Notes under the pieces: generated by a model
The model's database searches: none
Told to the model about the DNA's origin: nothing
What the model saw: only the letters and a program-made list of their open reading frames with translations
Origin: JAJYIW01 sp963781665
GTDB lineage: Bacteria > Chloroflexota > Anaerolineae > Anaerolineales > Anaerolineaceae
NCBI GenBank assembly: GCA_963781665.1
Contig: CAWAGA010000002.1
Span: 1,984,001-2,048,000 of the forward strand
Length of the DNA stretch: 64,000 nucleotides
Direction of reading: 5' to 3'
Shown: positions 19,696 to 27,615 of the stretch, in pieces
Layout of the letters: each line of letters opens with the position of its first letter
Numbering within the stretch: position 1 is the first letter of the stretch
Made by a program: the position numbers and the translations under genes

Positions 19696-20292
19696 TCAGA
19701 ACCTTTCCAATGTTGGATAAATTGTAAGTAGATCCTTATTATCAAACTGAATGACATTCACCACCCGAGGTGATAAAACTGTGGACTGGATCGCATTTTC
19801 GGGAGTGAGAATATCTGCTTCACGAAGCATTCGAAAGACGACCTGGCGCAATTTTGCTTTGGTTAAGGCAGTTAAGTGATCCAGTTCGTCATTCCACTCA
19901 GCTTTTGAGTTGAAAAAGGTATCCCAATCTATCAAATCCAGTTGGTTATTCAAATGGAACACTTTTTCGCGGATCACCTGGGTGGCAAATTCCTAAATCA
20001 ATGGGTAATGCTTGCAAACAGCTAGCCATAGAATTTGCTTCTGATCAGCTAGATTGCCTTCGACAAGCAAAGCCAACTGATCTTCAGACAAAGTCTGTAC
20101 TCTTTGAATTACCTCTCGTGAAGTTCGGACCGCTGAATTTCCGGTGCGTGCCTGGAGAACATTTTCTTTTATAGATTTCTCAGTTACTTCGGACCAATCA
20201 CGGCATTGCAAATACAAAGAAGCAATCTTTATTGCTTCCTGGAAATACAAGCCGCCGGTAGTGAACGAAACTTTAAATTCATTTTCTTTCAT
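19696..20292 (-). pseudogene. brxA: BREX protein BrxA (DUF1819) with one in-frame TAG
   Basis: The start is ATG 20292 (MKENEFKVSFTTGGLYFQEA), where DUF1819 proteins begin; the frame is open further upstream but with no family similarity. TAG at 19993-19995 interrupts the frame after CKHYPLI. The same frame then continues EFATQVIREKVF, the conserved second half, to a TGA at 19696. Total length with the TAG read as an amino acid is about 198, the normal size. The TAG lies in the sequence GATTTAGGA, identical to the context of the first TAG in brxC. A GTG at 19977 could serve as a restart. BrxA is a small DNA-binding core protein encoded first in type 1 BREX operons. Confidence 0.88.
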
Positions 20293-20653
20293 GGTGGACT
20301 TTTTCAGACCAATGAGTGTATTATGGATTTTAGCATCAAAATCATTAAAGCATAAATGAATAAGAAATTCCAAAAAACGAAAGGATCTACCATTTTGTTG
20401 AATGTGCAGGAATTGCACCAACCACTTTTGTAAATACAAAATCCTCAATTCTTGTTCACAATATTTGGGAGTAATTATTTATTTTGGATGCCACTATTAC
20501 TCCTGCACGAGAATTATCCCCCCTCTCTCGTGCCTGCTCCATCCATTATGTGTTCTAATCTCCACAGGTTGGAGAATAGAGCTTAGTAAGATGGAGCAAA
20601 TACCCCCTATTTTCAATTTTCGGAAATAATTTATACAGTTACTCTAACCTTCT

Positions 20654-20700
20654 CCGCGCGGTCAAGGTCTGGTATATGGGTATAAGTTTAGGCCTGCGGG
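20654..20700 (+). repeat. Hairpin repeat copy A
   Basis: Most degenerate full copy of the dispersed repeat. GCGCGGTCAAGGTCTGG is followed by TATGGGTATAAGTTTAGGCC. It lacks the long internal stem-loop seen in other copies. It lies between divergently transcribed brxA and the gene at 20931. Confidence 0.6.
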
Positions 20701-20802
20701 ACTTGCGCCCACCAAATAGAGATTGAATTAGCATAATAACTATAATGACCCCAATATATAGGGGGTAACTTACAAAATCCGTTATTGTATACAAGCATGC
20801 CG

Positions 20803-20836
20803 CGTTCCCTTCATTGACGATGAGGGGAACGTTTTT
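20803..20836 (+). terminator. Rho-independent terminator between repeat A and the next gene
   Basis: CGTTCCCTTCA / TGAGGGGAACG stem of 11 bp with one mismatch and a 7-nt loop, followed by TTTTT. It would block readthrough into the gene at 20931. It is the same order (repeat, terminator, promoter, gene) seen for other copies. Confidence 0.7.
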
Positions 20837-20930
20837 GTATCTACCAGAACATGCATGAGAAAAACATATGTTTATATGGATTGATAGAAATGATAAAATC
20901 CATCGACTATGATTTCTGGAGAAAGAATAG

Positions 20931-21632
20931 ATGCAAAATCAAAAGCGGCAAAAAAATATCCAACCAGTATCCTTTAAAATTGGCGATTCGGTTGTTGTAA
21001 AACCTGAGGTGAATGATCCGGAATATGGCGGAGATATCAGCGGTTGGCGAGGAAGAATCACAGAGCTTATGACGGATGAAGAGGGGTCGCCAACTGTCAT
21101 GATTGCATGGGACAGCCTGACATTGAGAAAAATTCCCGAATCGTTTATCAAGGAGTGTGAAAGAGAAGGGCTGAGTTGGGACAGCATGGGAGTGTTTGCT
21201 CACGAAGTAGAATTAGCCCAACCTCGCGATACCCTGGCTGGTGTGGAAAGAGCGATTAAAGAAATTTCTGCTCTCTATCAATGGGCTCATCTCGGTGAAG
21301 AGGGGGACCGTATTCAACAAGTATTGAGCGGAGTACATAAAAAAGGCGAGATGGCTGCCTTTAATGCCTGGAAAAAGTATCTCAATAGAGTGCTGGAGTT
21401 TCCGTTTGAGGCTGTTGTTTCCGAGTGGCAGGACCATGGGCCGTTACGAGCCGGAGACCAGGTTGCTGTGTTGAGTTTCGAGAGTGTGGAAGACCTGTAT
21501 GGAATTCTCGTAAATCTTGAGACCAGGCGCGGAGAATTCGTTTTCCCCCTCTGTGATTTGAAGGCTCTTAACAAGAATTCTTCGAATCATCAACCCTTGA
21601 ACGATTACGATGTCTGGTTTGCCAATCGATAA
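20931..21632 (+). CDS. Conserved soluble protein of unknown function, two beta-barrel-like ends
   Basis: 233 codons, start ATG 20931. The N-terminus (FKIGDSVVVKPEVNDPEYGGDISGWRGRI) and the C-terminus (LRAGDQVAVLSFESVEDLYGILV, then FVFPLCDLKAL and DYDVWFANR) both look like small SH3/KOW-type barrels separated by a helical middle. Proteins ending in this WFANR segment recur in Chloroflexota and Cyanobacteria and are sometimes labelled calcium-binding proteins. I see no EF-hand, so I do not endorse that label. No signal peptide or membrane segment. It follows repeat A and a terminator and may be a cassette gene. Confidence 0.6.
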   Translation: MQNQKRQKNIQPVSFKIGDSVVVKPEVNDPEYGGDISGWRGRITELMTDEEGSPTVMIAWDSLTLRKIPESFIKECEREGLSWDSMGVFAHEVELAQPRDTLAGVERAIKEISALYQWAHLGEEGDRIQQVLSGVHKKGEMAAFNAWKKYLNRVLEFPFEAVVSEWQDHGPLRAGDQVAVLSFESVEDLYGILVNLETRRGEFVFPLCDLKALNKNSSNHQPLNDYDVWFANR

Positions 21633-21693
21633 TCCAGGGGACTGACCAGTTTGATGAGGCTGTTGTAGCTCCAACCAAAAAGAGAATGGCTAA

Positions 21694-21861
21694 ATGATGG
21701 AAAGCATTGATAACCTCAATAACTTCTCGCCTTCAGAACAGGAGCTTGCTGCAAACTTACCTTTGCGCCGTGATTTGGTTACGCTACTTATTTACCTGCG
21801 AGATCATCGTGCCATGACCCGCCAACAAATCCTAGCGTTCAGCCCAGGTGGGCGGTTTTAG
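21694..21861 (+). pseudogene. Truncated N-terminal fragment (LPLRRDLVTLLIYLRDHR family)
   Basis: A 55-codon frame starting MMESIDNLNNF with the segment LPLRRDLVTLLIYLRDHR, then TAG after GGRF. I recall this segment as the beginning of longer Chloroflexota proteins of unknown function, so this looks like a stump whose body has been lost. Low confidence. It could be a small gene. Confidence 0.35.
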
Positions 21862-21956
21862 CGATTGCGCATTTCGGTAACCAGCCGTAGCCAAAGAAAT
21901 GTATGGGCAACCAGCCGCTTCTTCACGGAAGTGCCATTGGCCAAAAGGACGTTAGC

Positions 21957-22646
21957 ATGAAAAAAGAAATCGAAGACCTGGCAAGCTTACTTGAAAAGCG
22001 CAGTAAGTCAGAACTTATTACTCTCATCCAGAAAATGATCGAGCGCCAGCCGGATTTGAAAATACTTCTGGAATTGCCACTTCCAGGCATCGATACCGGC
22101 GAAAAACCGCTTGATGTGCAAGTCATCCGGCGACAGGTAGAACATGCGTTCCGCAGCCCGCGTGGAAAATGGGAAATGGGTTGGGGCGACCCTTACGATA
22201 TTGCCGAGGAGTTGCGATCCTTGTTTGACCTGGCCGGACAGTACCAGGCACAGGATAGTCCTCGCAATGCTGCAACAATCTACTGTGTGATTGCCGAGAC
22301 GGTTCTGCATTACGAAGACGCCGTAACACAGGATGAGGATGACTGGTTGGGTGGCGTGATCGACGATTGCGCCGAAGGCCTGGATGAATGTCTGGAATCC
22401 AGCCCGGATGCAGTCCAGCGCGAAAATATTCTAAAAGTATTGTTTGGAATCTACGCCTGGGATATGAAGGCCGGCGGGATTGGTATTGGGGAAAGCGTCC
22501 CCGCTATCTTGCTGGAGAAAGTGACCCCTCAAGAACAGCAGATGATATCTGAATGGATCGAGACAGCCCTTCCTGGTATGGGGGATTGGTCTCGCCAGGC
22601 TATGGGCGGGCTGTTGTTGGATTTGCGGAGGGGATTCGATGGATGA
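21957..22646 (+). CDS. C-terminal-type region of a SWIM zinc-finger family protein, first half
   Basis: The start is chosen at ATG 21957 (MKKEIEDLASLLEKRSKSEL), preceded by AAAGGA about 10 nt upstream; the frame also opens at 21903. Helical throughout, with an AFRSPRGKWEMGWGDPYDIA segment that resembles the region downstream of the SWIM zinc finger in some SWIM-domain proteins. The SWIM finger itself (CxCx(n)CxH) is absent, so this is either an N-terminally truncated relative or a stand-alone subunit. Its last codons overlap the next frame (ATGGATGA), so the two may be coupled genes or one gene split by a frameshift. Confidence 0.5.
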   Translation: MKKEIEDLASLLEKRSKSELITLIQKMIERQPDLKILLELPLPGIDTGEKPLDVQVIRRQVEHAFRSPRGKWEMGWGDPYDIAEELRSLFDLAGQYQAQDSPRNAATIYCVIAETVLHYEDAVTQDEDDWLGGVIDDCAEGLDECLESSPDAVQRENILKVLFGIYAWDMKAGGIGIGESVPAILLEKVTPQEQQMISEWIETALPGMGDWSRQAMGGLLLDLRRGFDG

Positions 22647-23421
22647 CGAATCTTTCCTGAAAGCCTGCCGCCAGACCGGGCGGCTGAAAGACCTTGTAGA
22701 TCGCCTGCTTACCTTGAGCCGGATAGACGAAGCCATCAGGGAGGCCAGACAGGCCAAGGATTACGATCTTCTCAGCCTCGCCGATCTGTTCGTCCAATAT
22801 GGCCACGAGCTCTTGGCCGAAACGCTGATCCTTGACCGGACAAAGGTCAGCCAGGACACTCGCCTGGTCGAATGGCTAAAAGAAAATGCCAAAAAACAAG
22901 GCGATCTGATCCAGGCATTGGCTTTTGCCGAAAAATTGTTTTGGCTCCGCCCCACGGTGGCTATCTATGTTGAGATGCGCCAGTTGGCGCAGCCCCAAAA
23001 CCAATGGCCAAACTTGCGTACCAAAACCCTGGAAGGACTGGCTCAAAAAAGGGAGCACGATCTCCTTACCAGGATCTTCCTGGAAGAAAGCAATGTCGAT
23101 CAGGCAATAGAGTCGCTGGAACGTGTAAAAGAGTCCAACCGCTATTGGGGAGATTTCACGCTCCAGGTAGAAGTGGCGCGAGCTGCCAGCGAACAAAGGC
23201 CCCGGGAATCGATCCGGCTCTACCTGCAGTTTGTTGAAAACCTGATCCAACGCCATGGGAGGGATAACTATGTTCAAGCTGCCAGTTTCTTACAACTGGT
23301 CCGTGCGATCTACCTTCGTCTTGGCGAACCACAGACCTGGCAGCCGTTGATTTCTTCCCTTCGCGAGCAGAACCGCAACCTGCCTGCGCTGCGGGATGAA
23401 CTCAATCGAGCAGGAATGTGA
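22639..23421 (+). CDS. Helical-repeat protein, second half of the SWIM-associated pair
   Basis: 260 codons starting MDDESFLKACRQTGRLKDLVDRLL. It contains several TPR/HEAT-like helix pairs (LSRIDEAIREARQAKDYDLLSLADLF, SNVDQAIESLERVKESNRYWG). In related proteins this part is joined to the preceding region in one chain, so the 8-nt overlap with the upstream frame may mark a frameshift in the GGGG run at 22628-22631. Function unknown; probably protein-protein interaction. Confidence 0.5.
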   Translation: MDDESFLKACRQTGRLKDLVDRLLTLSRIDEAIREARQAKDYDLLSLADLFVQYGHELLAETLILDRTKVSQDTRLVEWLKENAKKQGDLIQALAFAEKLFWLRPTVAIYVEMRQLAQPQNQWPNLRTKTLEGLAQKREHDLLTRIFLEESNVDQAIESLERVKESNRYWGDFTLQVEVARAASEQRPRESIRLYLQFVENLIQRHGRDNYVQAASFLQLVRAIYLRLGEPQTWQPLISSLREQNRNLPALRDELNRAGM

Positions 23422-23578
23422 CGGATGATAAGAAGCGTCTTTTTAAAATAGTGGTGCTTATCGTTTCTATTTCGAGTAAAATCAAATCATCAGATCACAG
23501 CCGAAAGGTACTGGCGTACTGGTTGTCTCAATGGCCTGGCTGAAGAAGAACTTGCCGCCATGGAAGGGATAAAAACAG

Positions 23579-23833
23579 ATGACTGCCTTATTTCCCGACA
23601 CCCACCCCAAAATGGAAGCCCTGCAAATTCAACTGTGGCGGACGGCCAATCCCACCCGTAAAATGCAAATGCTGGCGCAGCTCAACCAATCAGCCAGGTT
23701 GCTTGCTCTGGCAGGGTTACGTATGCAGTATCCCCAGGCCAACGAAGTCGAATTGTGGCGCAGGCTGGCGGGCTTGCTGCTCGGAGAAGAAATTGCATGT
23801 AAGGTCTATGGAGCGCTGCCTCATGCAAAATGA
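23579..23833 (+). CDS. Small helical protein paired with a nucleotidyltransferase
   Basis: 84 codons. The visible segment is LLALAGLRMQYPQANEVELWRRLAGLLLGEEIACKVYG, a short helical protein. It overlaps the nucleotidyltransferase gene by 11 nt, so the two are translated together. A decayed relative of this gene lies at 57278-57472 without a partner. The pairing of a tiny helical protein with a minimal nucleotidyltransferase resembles toxin-antitoxin modules, but this is inference only. Confidence 0.6.
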   Translation: MTALFPDTHPKMEALQIQLWRTANPTRKMQMLAQLNQSARLLALAGLRMQYPQANEVELWRRLAGLLLGEEIACKVYGALPHAK

Positions 23834-24398
23834 GCCGATTGAAGTTACGATCAAAGTCACCCATGTTCTCGAAAGCCTCGGCATCCCTTATCTCATTGGC
23901 GGTTCGCTTGCCAGCACCCTTTACGGCATGGTACGCACCACTCAGGATTCAGATATCGTAGCCGAAATTCGGATTGAACATTTGCAGCCTTTTGTTTCGG
24001 CCTTGCAAGATGAATTTTATATGGACGACGAAATGATCGCCGAATCTATCCAGCGCCATTCCAGTTTTAACATTATCCATCGCGAAACCATGTTCAAAGT
24101 GGATGTGTTCATCCCCCGCCCACGTCCCTTTCTACAATCACAACTTGATCGTGCCCAAAACCAGACCTTTCTCTTTGAATCGGAAGTTAGCGCAAAATTT
24201 GCCAGCCCCGAAGATACCATCCTGGCCAAACTCGAATGGTATCGTCTGGGCGGCGAGGTGTCAGAGCGTCAATGGCGCGACATTCTTGGCGTGATGAAAA
24301 CACGCGCCGACGAACTCGACCTGGATTATTTGAGAAAATGGGCAAACGAACTCAAAGTCAGTGACTTATTGGAACGCGTCTTGAAAGATATGGAATAG
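23823..24398 (+). CDS. Minimal nucleotidyltransferase-fold protein
   Basis: The start is ATG 23823 (MQNEPIEVTIKVTHVLESLGI), giving 191 residues. The signature of the fold is present: YLIGGSLASTLYG, followed by TTQDSDIVAEI, where the GGS and DSD residues form the metal and nucleotide site, and a later KVDVFIP strand supplying the third acidic residue. The family includes AbiEii-type toxins and other small nucleotidyltransferases. The C-terminus (SPEDTILAKLEWYRLGGEVSERQWRDI) is typical of the DUF6036-like branch. Coupled to the small gene just upstream. The precise role is unknown. Confidence 0.7.
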   Translation: MQNEPIEVTIKVTHVLESLGIPYLIGGSLASTLYGMVRTTQDSDIVAEIRIEHLQPFVSALQDEFYMDDEMIAESIQRHSSFNIIHRETMFKVDVFIPRPRPFLQSQLDRAQNQTFLFESEVSAKFASPEDTILAKLEWYRLGGEVSERQWRDILGVMKTRADELDLDYLRKWANELKVSDLLERVLKDME

Positions 24399-24460
24399 GA
24401 CGGGATAGATCTGGCCTTGGAAATTGTTCACGTCCCGATCATATATGGGTTAAGCCGGGC

Positions 24461-24528
24461 GTTAGAAAATGACCTTGACCTCTGCCGTGCGGACCGAGTC
24501 GTATATACGGGTATAAGTTTCGGCCGGT
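24461..24528 (+). repeat. Hairpin repeat copy B with attC-type core
   Basis: GTTAGAA at 24461 looks like an integron attC R' core. After 25 nt the repeat follows (24487-24528): GCGGACCGAGTCG, a short TATATA turn, then GGGTATAAGTTTCGGCCGGT. This is the shortest and cleanest copy. The 5' half of an attC is not clear upstream. Confidence 0.7.
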
Positions 24529-24562
24529 TTTGAGTCATTGATATCATAAAAATATTAAAAAT

Positions 24563-24592
24563 AAAATGCCTTCCAAGAATGGAAGGCATTTT
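24563..24592. terminator. Strong hairpin terminator after repeat B
   Basis: Perfect 12-bp stem AAAATGCCTTCC / GGAAGGCATTTT with a 6-nt loop. T-rich on the plus strand and A-rich on the left flank, so it can act in both directions. It also terminates the minus-strand gene ending at 24677. Confidence 0.8.
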
Positions 24593-24676
24593 ATTATCCC
24601 AGTATAGATATTCAAGCTATCCCTGCCTGAGGATAAATTCATTAGGGAAATAGGGAACGCCATCCCGATAATCGAG

Positions 24677-25585
24677 CTATGATCGTTTTAGCCTATCCAA
24701 TAAATTTTCGGCCTTATCCCAATCAATTCGTTCCGTGTCTCTTAAAAATACGATGAAACGCTTGAGACCCAGGCTTGCCGTCTTTTGGTCTTTATCGGGC
24801 ATGGATTGAAGGTAATTTTGGATGATGTTTGGTTCTAATTCACGAAGCGAGGTCGGCTCAGCTTGCTGGGAAAGTTGAGATTGCACAAAAGACTGAACGG
24901 TCATGAAATCTCGCTCGACTGTCTTGGGGCTTAAGCCGGATTTGTACTGGTGCTTTTGAAAGGCATCCAGGATCTTCGTGTTGATTGCTTCTACCTTCGC
25001 GGCCTGGCTTTCTCTAGAGGGCGGTTCACGATCGGGCAAAAGCGTCGTAATGATTTCCCAAAGTTCCTTGGCATTTTCATATACGGTCTTAAACTGGCTC
25101 CGAATCCCAGGCCCGAAGGACACGTTATATGATTCAAACAATCCGTCCGCGATGATGACATCATTGAAAGGCAGTAATACAGTTTTGACCATGACGGGTA
25201 GGTAAGGCCCAAAGATATCATCAAAGGGACTGTAAAGTCCTTTGACAGCGAAAACATCGTCTGTTTTGTCCTGGCTGAAAAAAATGGAATGTTTCTTTAA
25301 AACCTTGTAGATGATGAAATCCCCTTGACGGCGGTATCTCCAGGTCCGAAGGATAGCAAGATCTTCTGAAGGGAGTTGAGCCGGGTTTTTCTCAATAAAT
25401 CGATCCAGAATCTCGGGTTTCTCCCAGAGCGTATCACGTACCTTGACCGCAAGATTGACGTCAACGTCGTTTTTAGCCCCTGCGCCTGATAAGCTGGGAA
25501 AGATCTGCAACTCCGCGTTGACAAAGTTTAGCAGTGGCCGCCACATCCTGTAGAATTGATCGACTTGAGGGGTTGGAAGCACCAT
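24677..25585 (-). CDS. Protein of unknown function, 302 codons
   Basis: Not recognised. Starts MVLPTPQVDQFYRMWRPLLNF. The central region is alpha/beta with SPFDDIFGPYLPVMVKTVLLPF, which may be a small barrel. The C-terminal third is charged and helical (SPKTVERDFMTVQSFVQSQLS ... ASLGLKRFIVFLRD), reminiscent of an HTH-like tail. No signal peptide or membrane segment. It lies on the minus strand and converges on repeat B, so it does not fit the usual cassette orientation. Flanked upstream by an AlbA-type ATPase gene on the same strand, about 260 bp away. Confidence 0.5.
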   Translation of the reverse strand: MVLPTPQVDQFYRMWRPLLNFVNAELQIFPSLSGAGAKNDVDVNLAVKVRDTLWEKPEILDRFIEKNPAQLPSEDLAILRTWRYRRQGDFIIYKVLKKHSIFFSQDKTDDVFAVKGLYSPFDDIFGPYLPVMVKTVLLPFNDVIIADGLFESYNVSFGPGIRSQFKTVYENAKELWEIITTLLPDREPPSRESQAAKVEAINTKILDAFQKHQYKSGLSPKTVERDFMTVQSFVQSQLSQQAEPTSLRELEPNIIQNYLQSMPDKDQKTASLGLKRFIVFLRDTERIDWDKAENLLDRLKRS

Positions 25586-25844
25586 TTAAATTCTCTCCTA
25601 AGGCCTATTCAATAATATACCCGATCGCTTTATACACATTCTTGTTTTTTCCGAACATCACGGTCAATAACACCACAAAATCATCGACAAGTCGTAGATG
25701 AACATTTTTTAAGTTTTCAAACTTGTTTTGAAAAACGTCTTCACGCCTTTTGAATAATACGCAGAAGAAGTGTATTTTCTCCTCTTTATAAAAAGAATGG
25801 CACCTATCCAAGCAGTATCGCGAACTATCCCGAAGAATCCCGAA

Positions 25845-27581
25845 CTATCCCGAAATGCTATTGCTTTTTATATAGCGCGTGCTGCGGGCACGACCGGTAC
25901 GCTTGATTACCCCTTTTTCCACTAATTCATTCAAGTCATTCTGAGCTGTTTTCTCAGAGATGGGCGGCGTGGAAAGAAACTCATACTGCTTGGATGTAAT
26001 AAATCCTTTTTCCTCGATCCACTTAATGGCCATTTCCTGGCGAGGGTTAAGATTGAGATCATCAAGGTGGATAAACGATTGCTGCTCAATAGTCTGTTGC
26101 GCTATCAACCGATATACAGCCCATCGCCGAGTGCCTGACATTTCAACCAAACCACTATCTACCAATCCCTTTAGCTCCCTGGTTGCAGTGACCGAATCCA
26201 CGCTATTTAACCGGCAGTATTCCGAGTTGCCCATTTGTTCATGCTTGTGCAGGTAAGCCAGACCAATTCGCTGACGTGAATTGAGAGGGAAGCCAGCGAA
26301 CTGGTTCAACCATTCCAGGCCTTCCTGGTCCAAGAGCGCCTGGTTGGAAAAAATTACCTTGAAATAATCACGATGATCTTCGAAATTTGGTGGTTCCAGG
26401 TGAGCCTCACGCATCGCCGAAACCATTGCCCGGATTCCAGAACCGCGGTTTTCGTCCAACCCCACCTCTCCCAATAACCGGATTAGAAGCTGGTTACGGG
26501 ACGCCTGAGCAGTTTCCAGGTTAGATAGACTGACCGGTCCAAATAACCCTCTGGGGCTGATGATCTCCAACCGGTCGGTATACATTTCAATCCGCACCTG
26601 GCTGCCAAGAACGTATGGGCTGTAATCGCGATGGGCGGCGGCGTTGACCAGGGCCTCTCGTAAAGCTTCCTCCGGGTATTCAGGGATCATTCGATGTAGG
26701 ACGCCTTCGATCAAAGTGGATTGCTTCATGTTAGCAATGCAGCGCGTTACAGCTTGCTCAATGACTTCAGGCAGCGGCCCTTCGAATTGGGCGTTGTCTT
26801 GAAAACGCTCTCCGCGTGGCCCTTTTGTCTCCGAATCGATCCCGTAATATTTGACAAAGCTGATCATCAGCGAAGGAAAATATTTCTGAGGCCAATTCCC
26901 AAACACCAGCAGTCCAGCTAAAGTCGGATGAACTGTTTCTTTGTCTCTCTCCAAAACGCCCAATGCGACGAGTTGATTGACCAGGTCTTTATCACCCAGT
27001 CGCAGCCGGTTCCAGATATTGCTGCGAGTGTGTTGAATTCTTTCCAGGTAAGTCTGGACCTGCTTTTCATCCAGGTCTGAAATGGAGGCGGCTTTTGCCA
27101 GTTCGCGGTCGAAGGTTGGTTGGTCGTGTCCAATGATGAAGGTGAAAACCTCATAAGGGGTCATGTGCCGGTTCTGGTTTCCAACCCGCAGATAAGAACC
27201 AGCCTGTATACCCGATGGTCTGTAGAAACATGGCTTATATCGAAAGTCGCATTCTGGTATTTCAGCCACGATAATCGATTTATGATCTACGTCGACCACC
27301 TGAATATCCAGTGATATAGGTGGCTCCATTTTGCTGGCTAAATCAGTCAGCTCGGTGAGCACGCTCTGAACGTTTTCAACACCTGTCAGAGCGAATTGTT
27401 GGGATTCATCAACACCCAAAACAATGACCCCGCCTTCGGGGTGGTTAGCAAAGGCCGAAATCGTTTCGTACAGATGTTGGGGTAAACCCTTTTGACCGCG
27501 TTTGACTTCCAATTGAGCATCTTCAAATTCACCCATTTGGATAGCATGAACCGAATCAAGTGCATCTTGAGCGTTCATCAT
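25845..27581 (-). CDS. ATP-binding protein with Schlafen/AlbA_2 domain
   Basis: 578 codons. The N-terminal AlbA_2 (divergent AAA_4) domain shows ESAQLEVKRG-like residues (EDAQLEVKRGQKGLPQHLYETISAFANHPEGG), VIVLGVDES and the later YRPSGIQAGSYLRVG. The middle HATPase-like region has REALVNAAAHRDY and DENRGSGI, the typical pair of this family. The C-terminus carries two winged-helix units (NSRQRIGLAYLHKHEQMGNSEYCRLN; QEMAIKWIEEKGFITSKQYE). Such proteins are putative transcription regulators or defence-linked ATPases. Start at ATG-ATG 27581/27578. The left end of the adjacent insertion element is about 35 bp upstream, so its promoter may be separated from it. Confidence 0.85.
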   Translation of the reverse strand: MMNAQDALDSVHAIQMGEFEDAQLEVKRGQKGLPQHLYETISAFANHPEGGVIVLGVDESQQFALTGVENVQSVLTELTDLASKMEPPISLDIQVVDVDHKSIIVAEIPECDFRYKPCFYRPSGIQAGSYLRVGNQNRHMTPYEVFTFIIGHDQPTFDRELAKAASISDLDEKQVQTYLERIQHTRSNIWNRLRLGDKDLVNQLVALGVLERDKETVHPTLAGLLVFGNWPQKYFPSLMISFVKYYGIDSETKGPRGERFQDNAQFEGPLPEVIEQAVTRCIANMKQSTLIEGVLHRMIPEYPEEALREALVNAAAHRDYSPYVLGSQVRIEMYTDRLEIISPRGLFGPVSLSNLETAQASRNQLLIRLLGEVGLDENRGSGIRAMVSAMREAHLEPPNFEDHRDYFKVIFSNQALLDQEGLEWLNQFAGFPLNSRQRIGLAYLHKHEQMGNSEYCRLNSVDSVTATRELKGLVDSGLVEMSGTRRWAVYRLIAQQTIEQQSFIHLDDLNLNPRQEMAIKWIEEKGFITSKQYEFLSTPPISEKTAQNDLNELVEKGVIKRTGRARSTRYIKSNSISG

Positions 27582-27615
27582 TGAAAAGTATAGCCGATTT
27601 CCGAATACCTGCGAA

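Noticed and set aside
15561..20292. Genome-wide recoding of TAG
   Set aside because: brxB, pglZ and brxC themselves end in TAG at the expected C-terminus, so TAG acts as a stop in the same operon. Local readthrough or reinitiation remains possible.
20931..21632. Calcium-binding protein annotation
   Set aside because: No EF-hand or other calcium motif is visible; kept as unknown function.
25605..25811. A 68-codon minus-strand gene between two minus-strand genes
   Set aside because: No recognisable motif, no clear ribosome-binding site, and the sequence is AT-rich; not enough to call.
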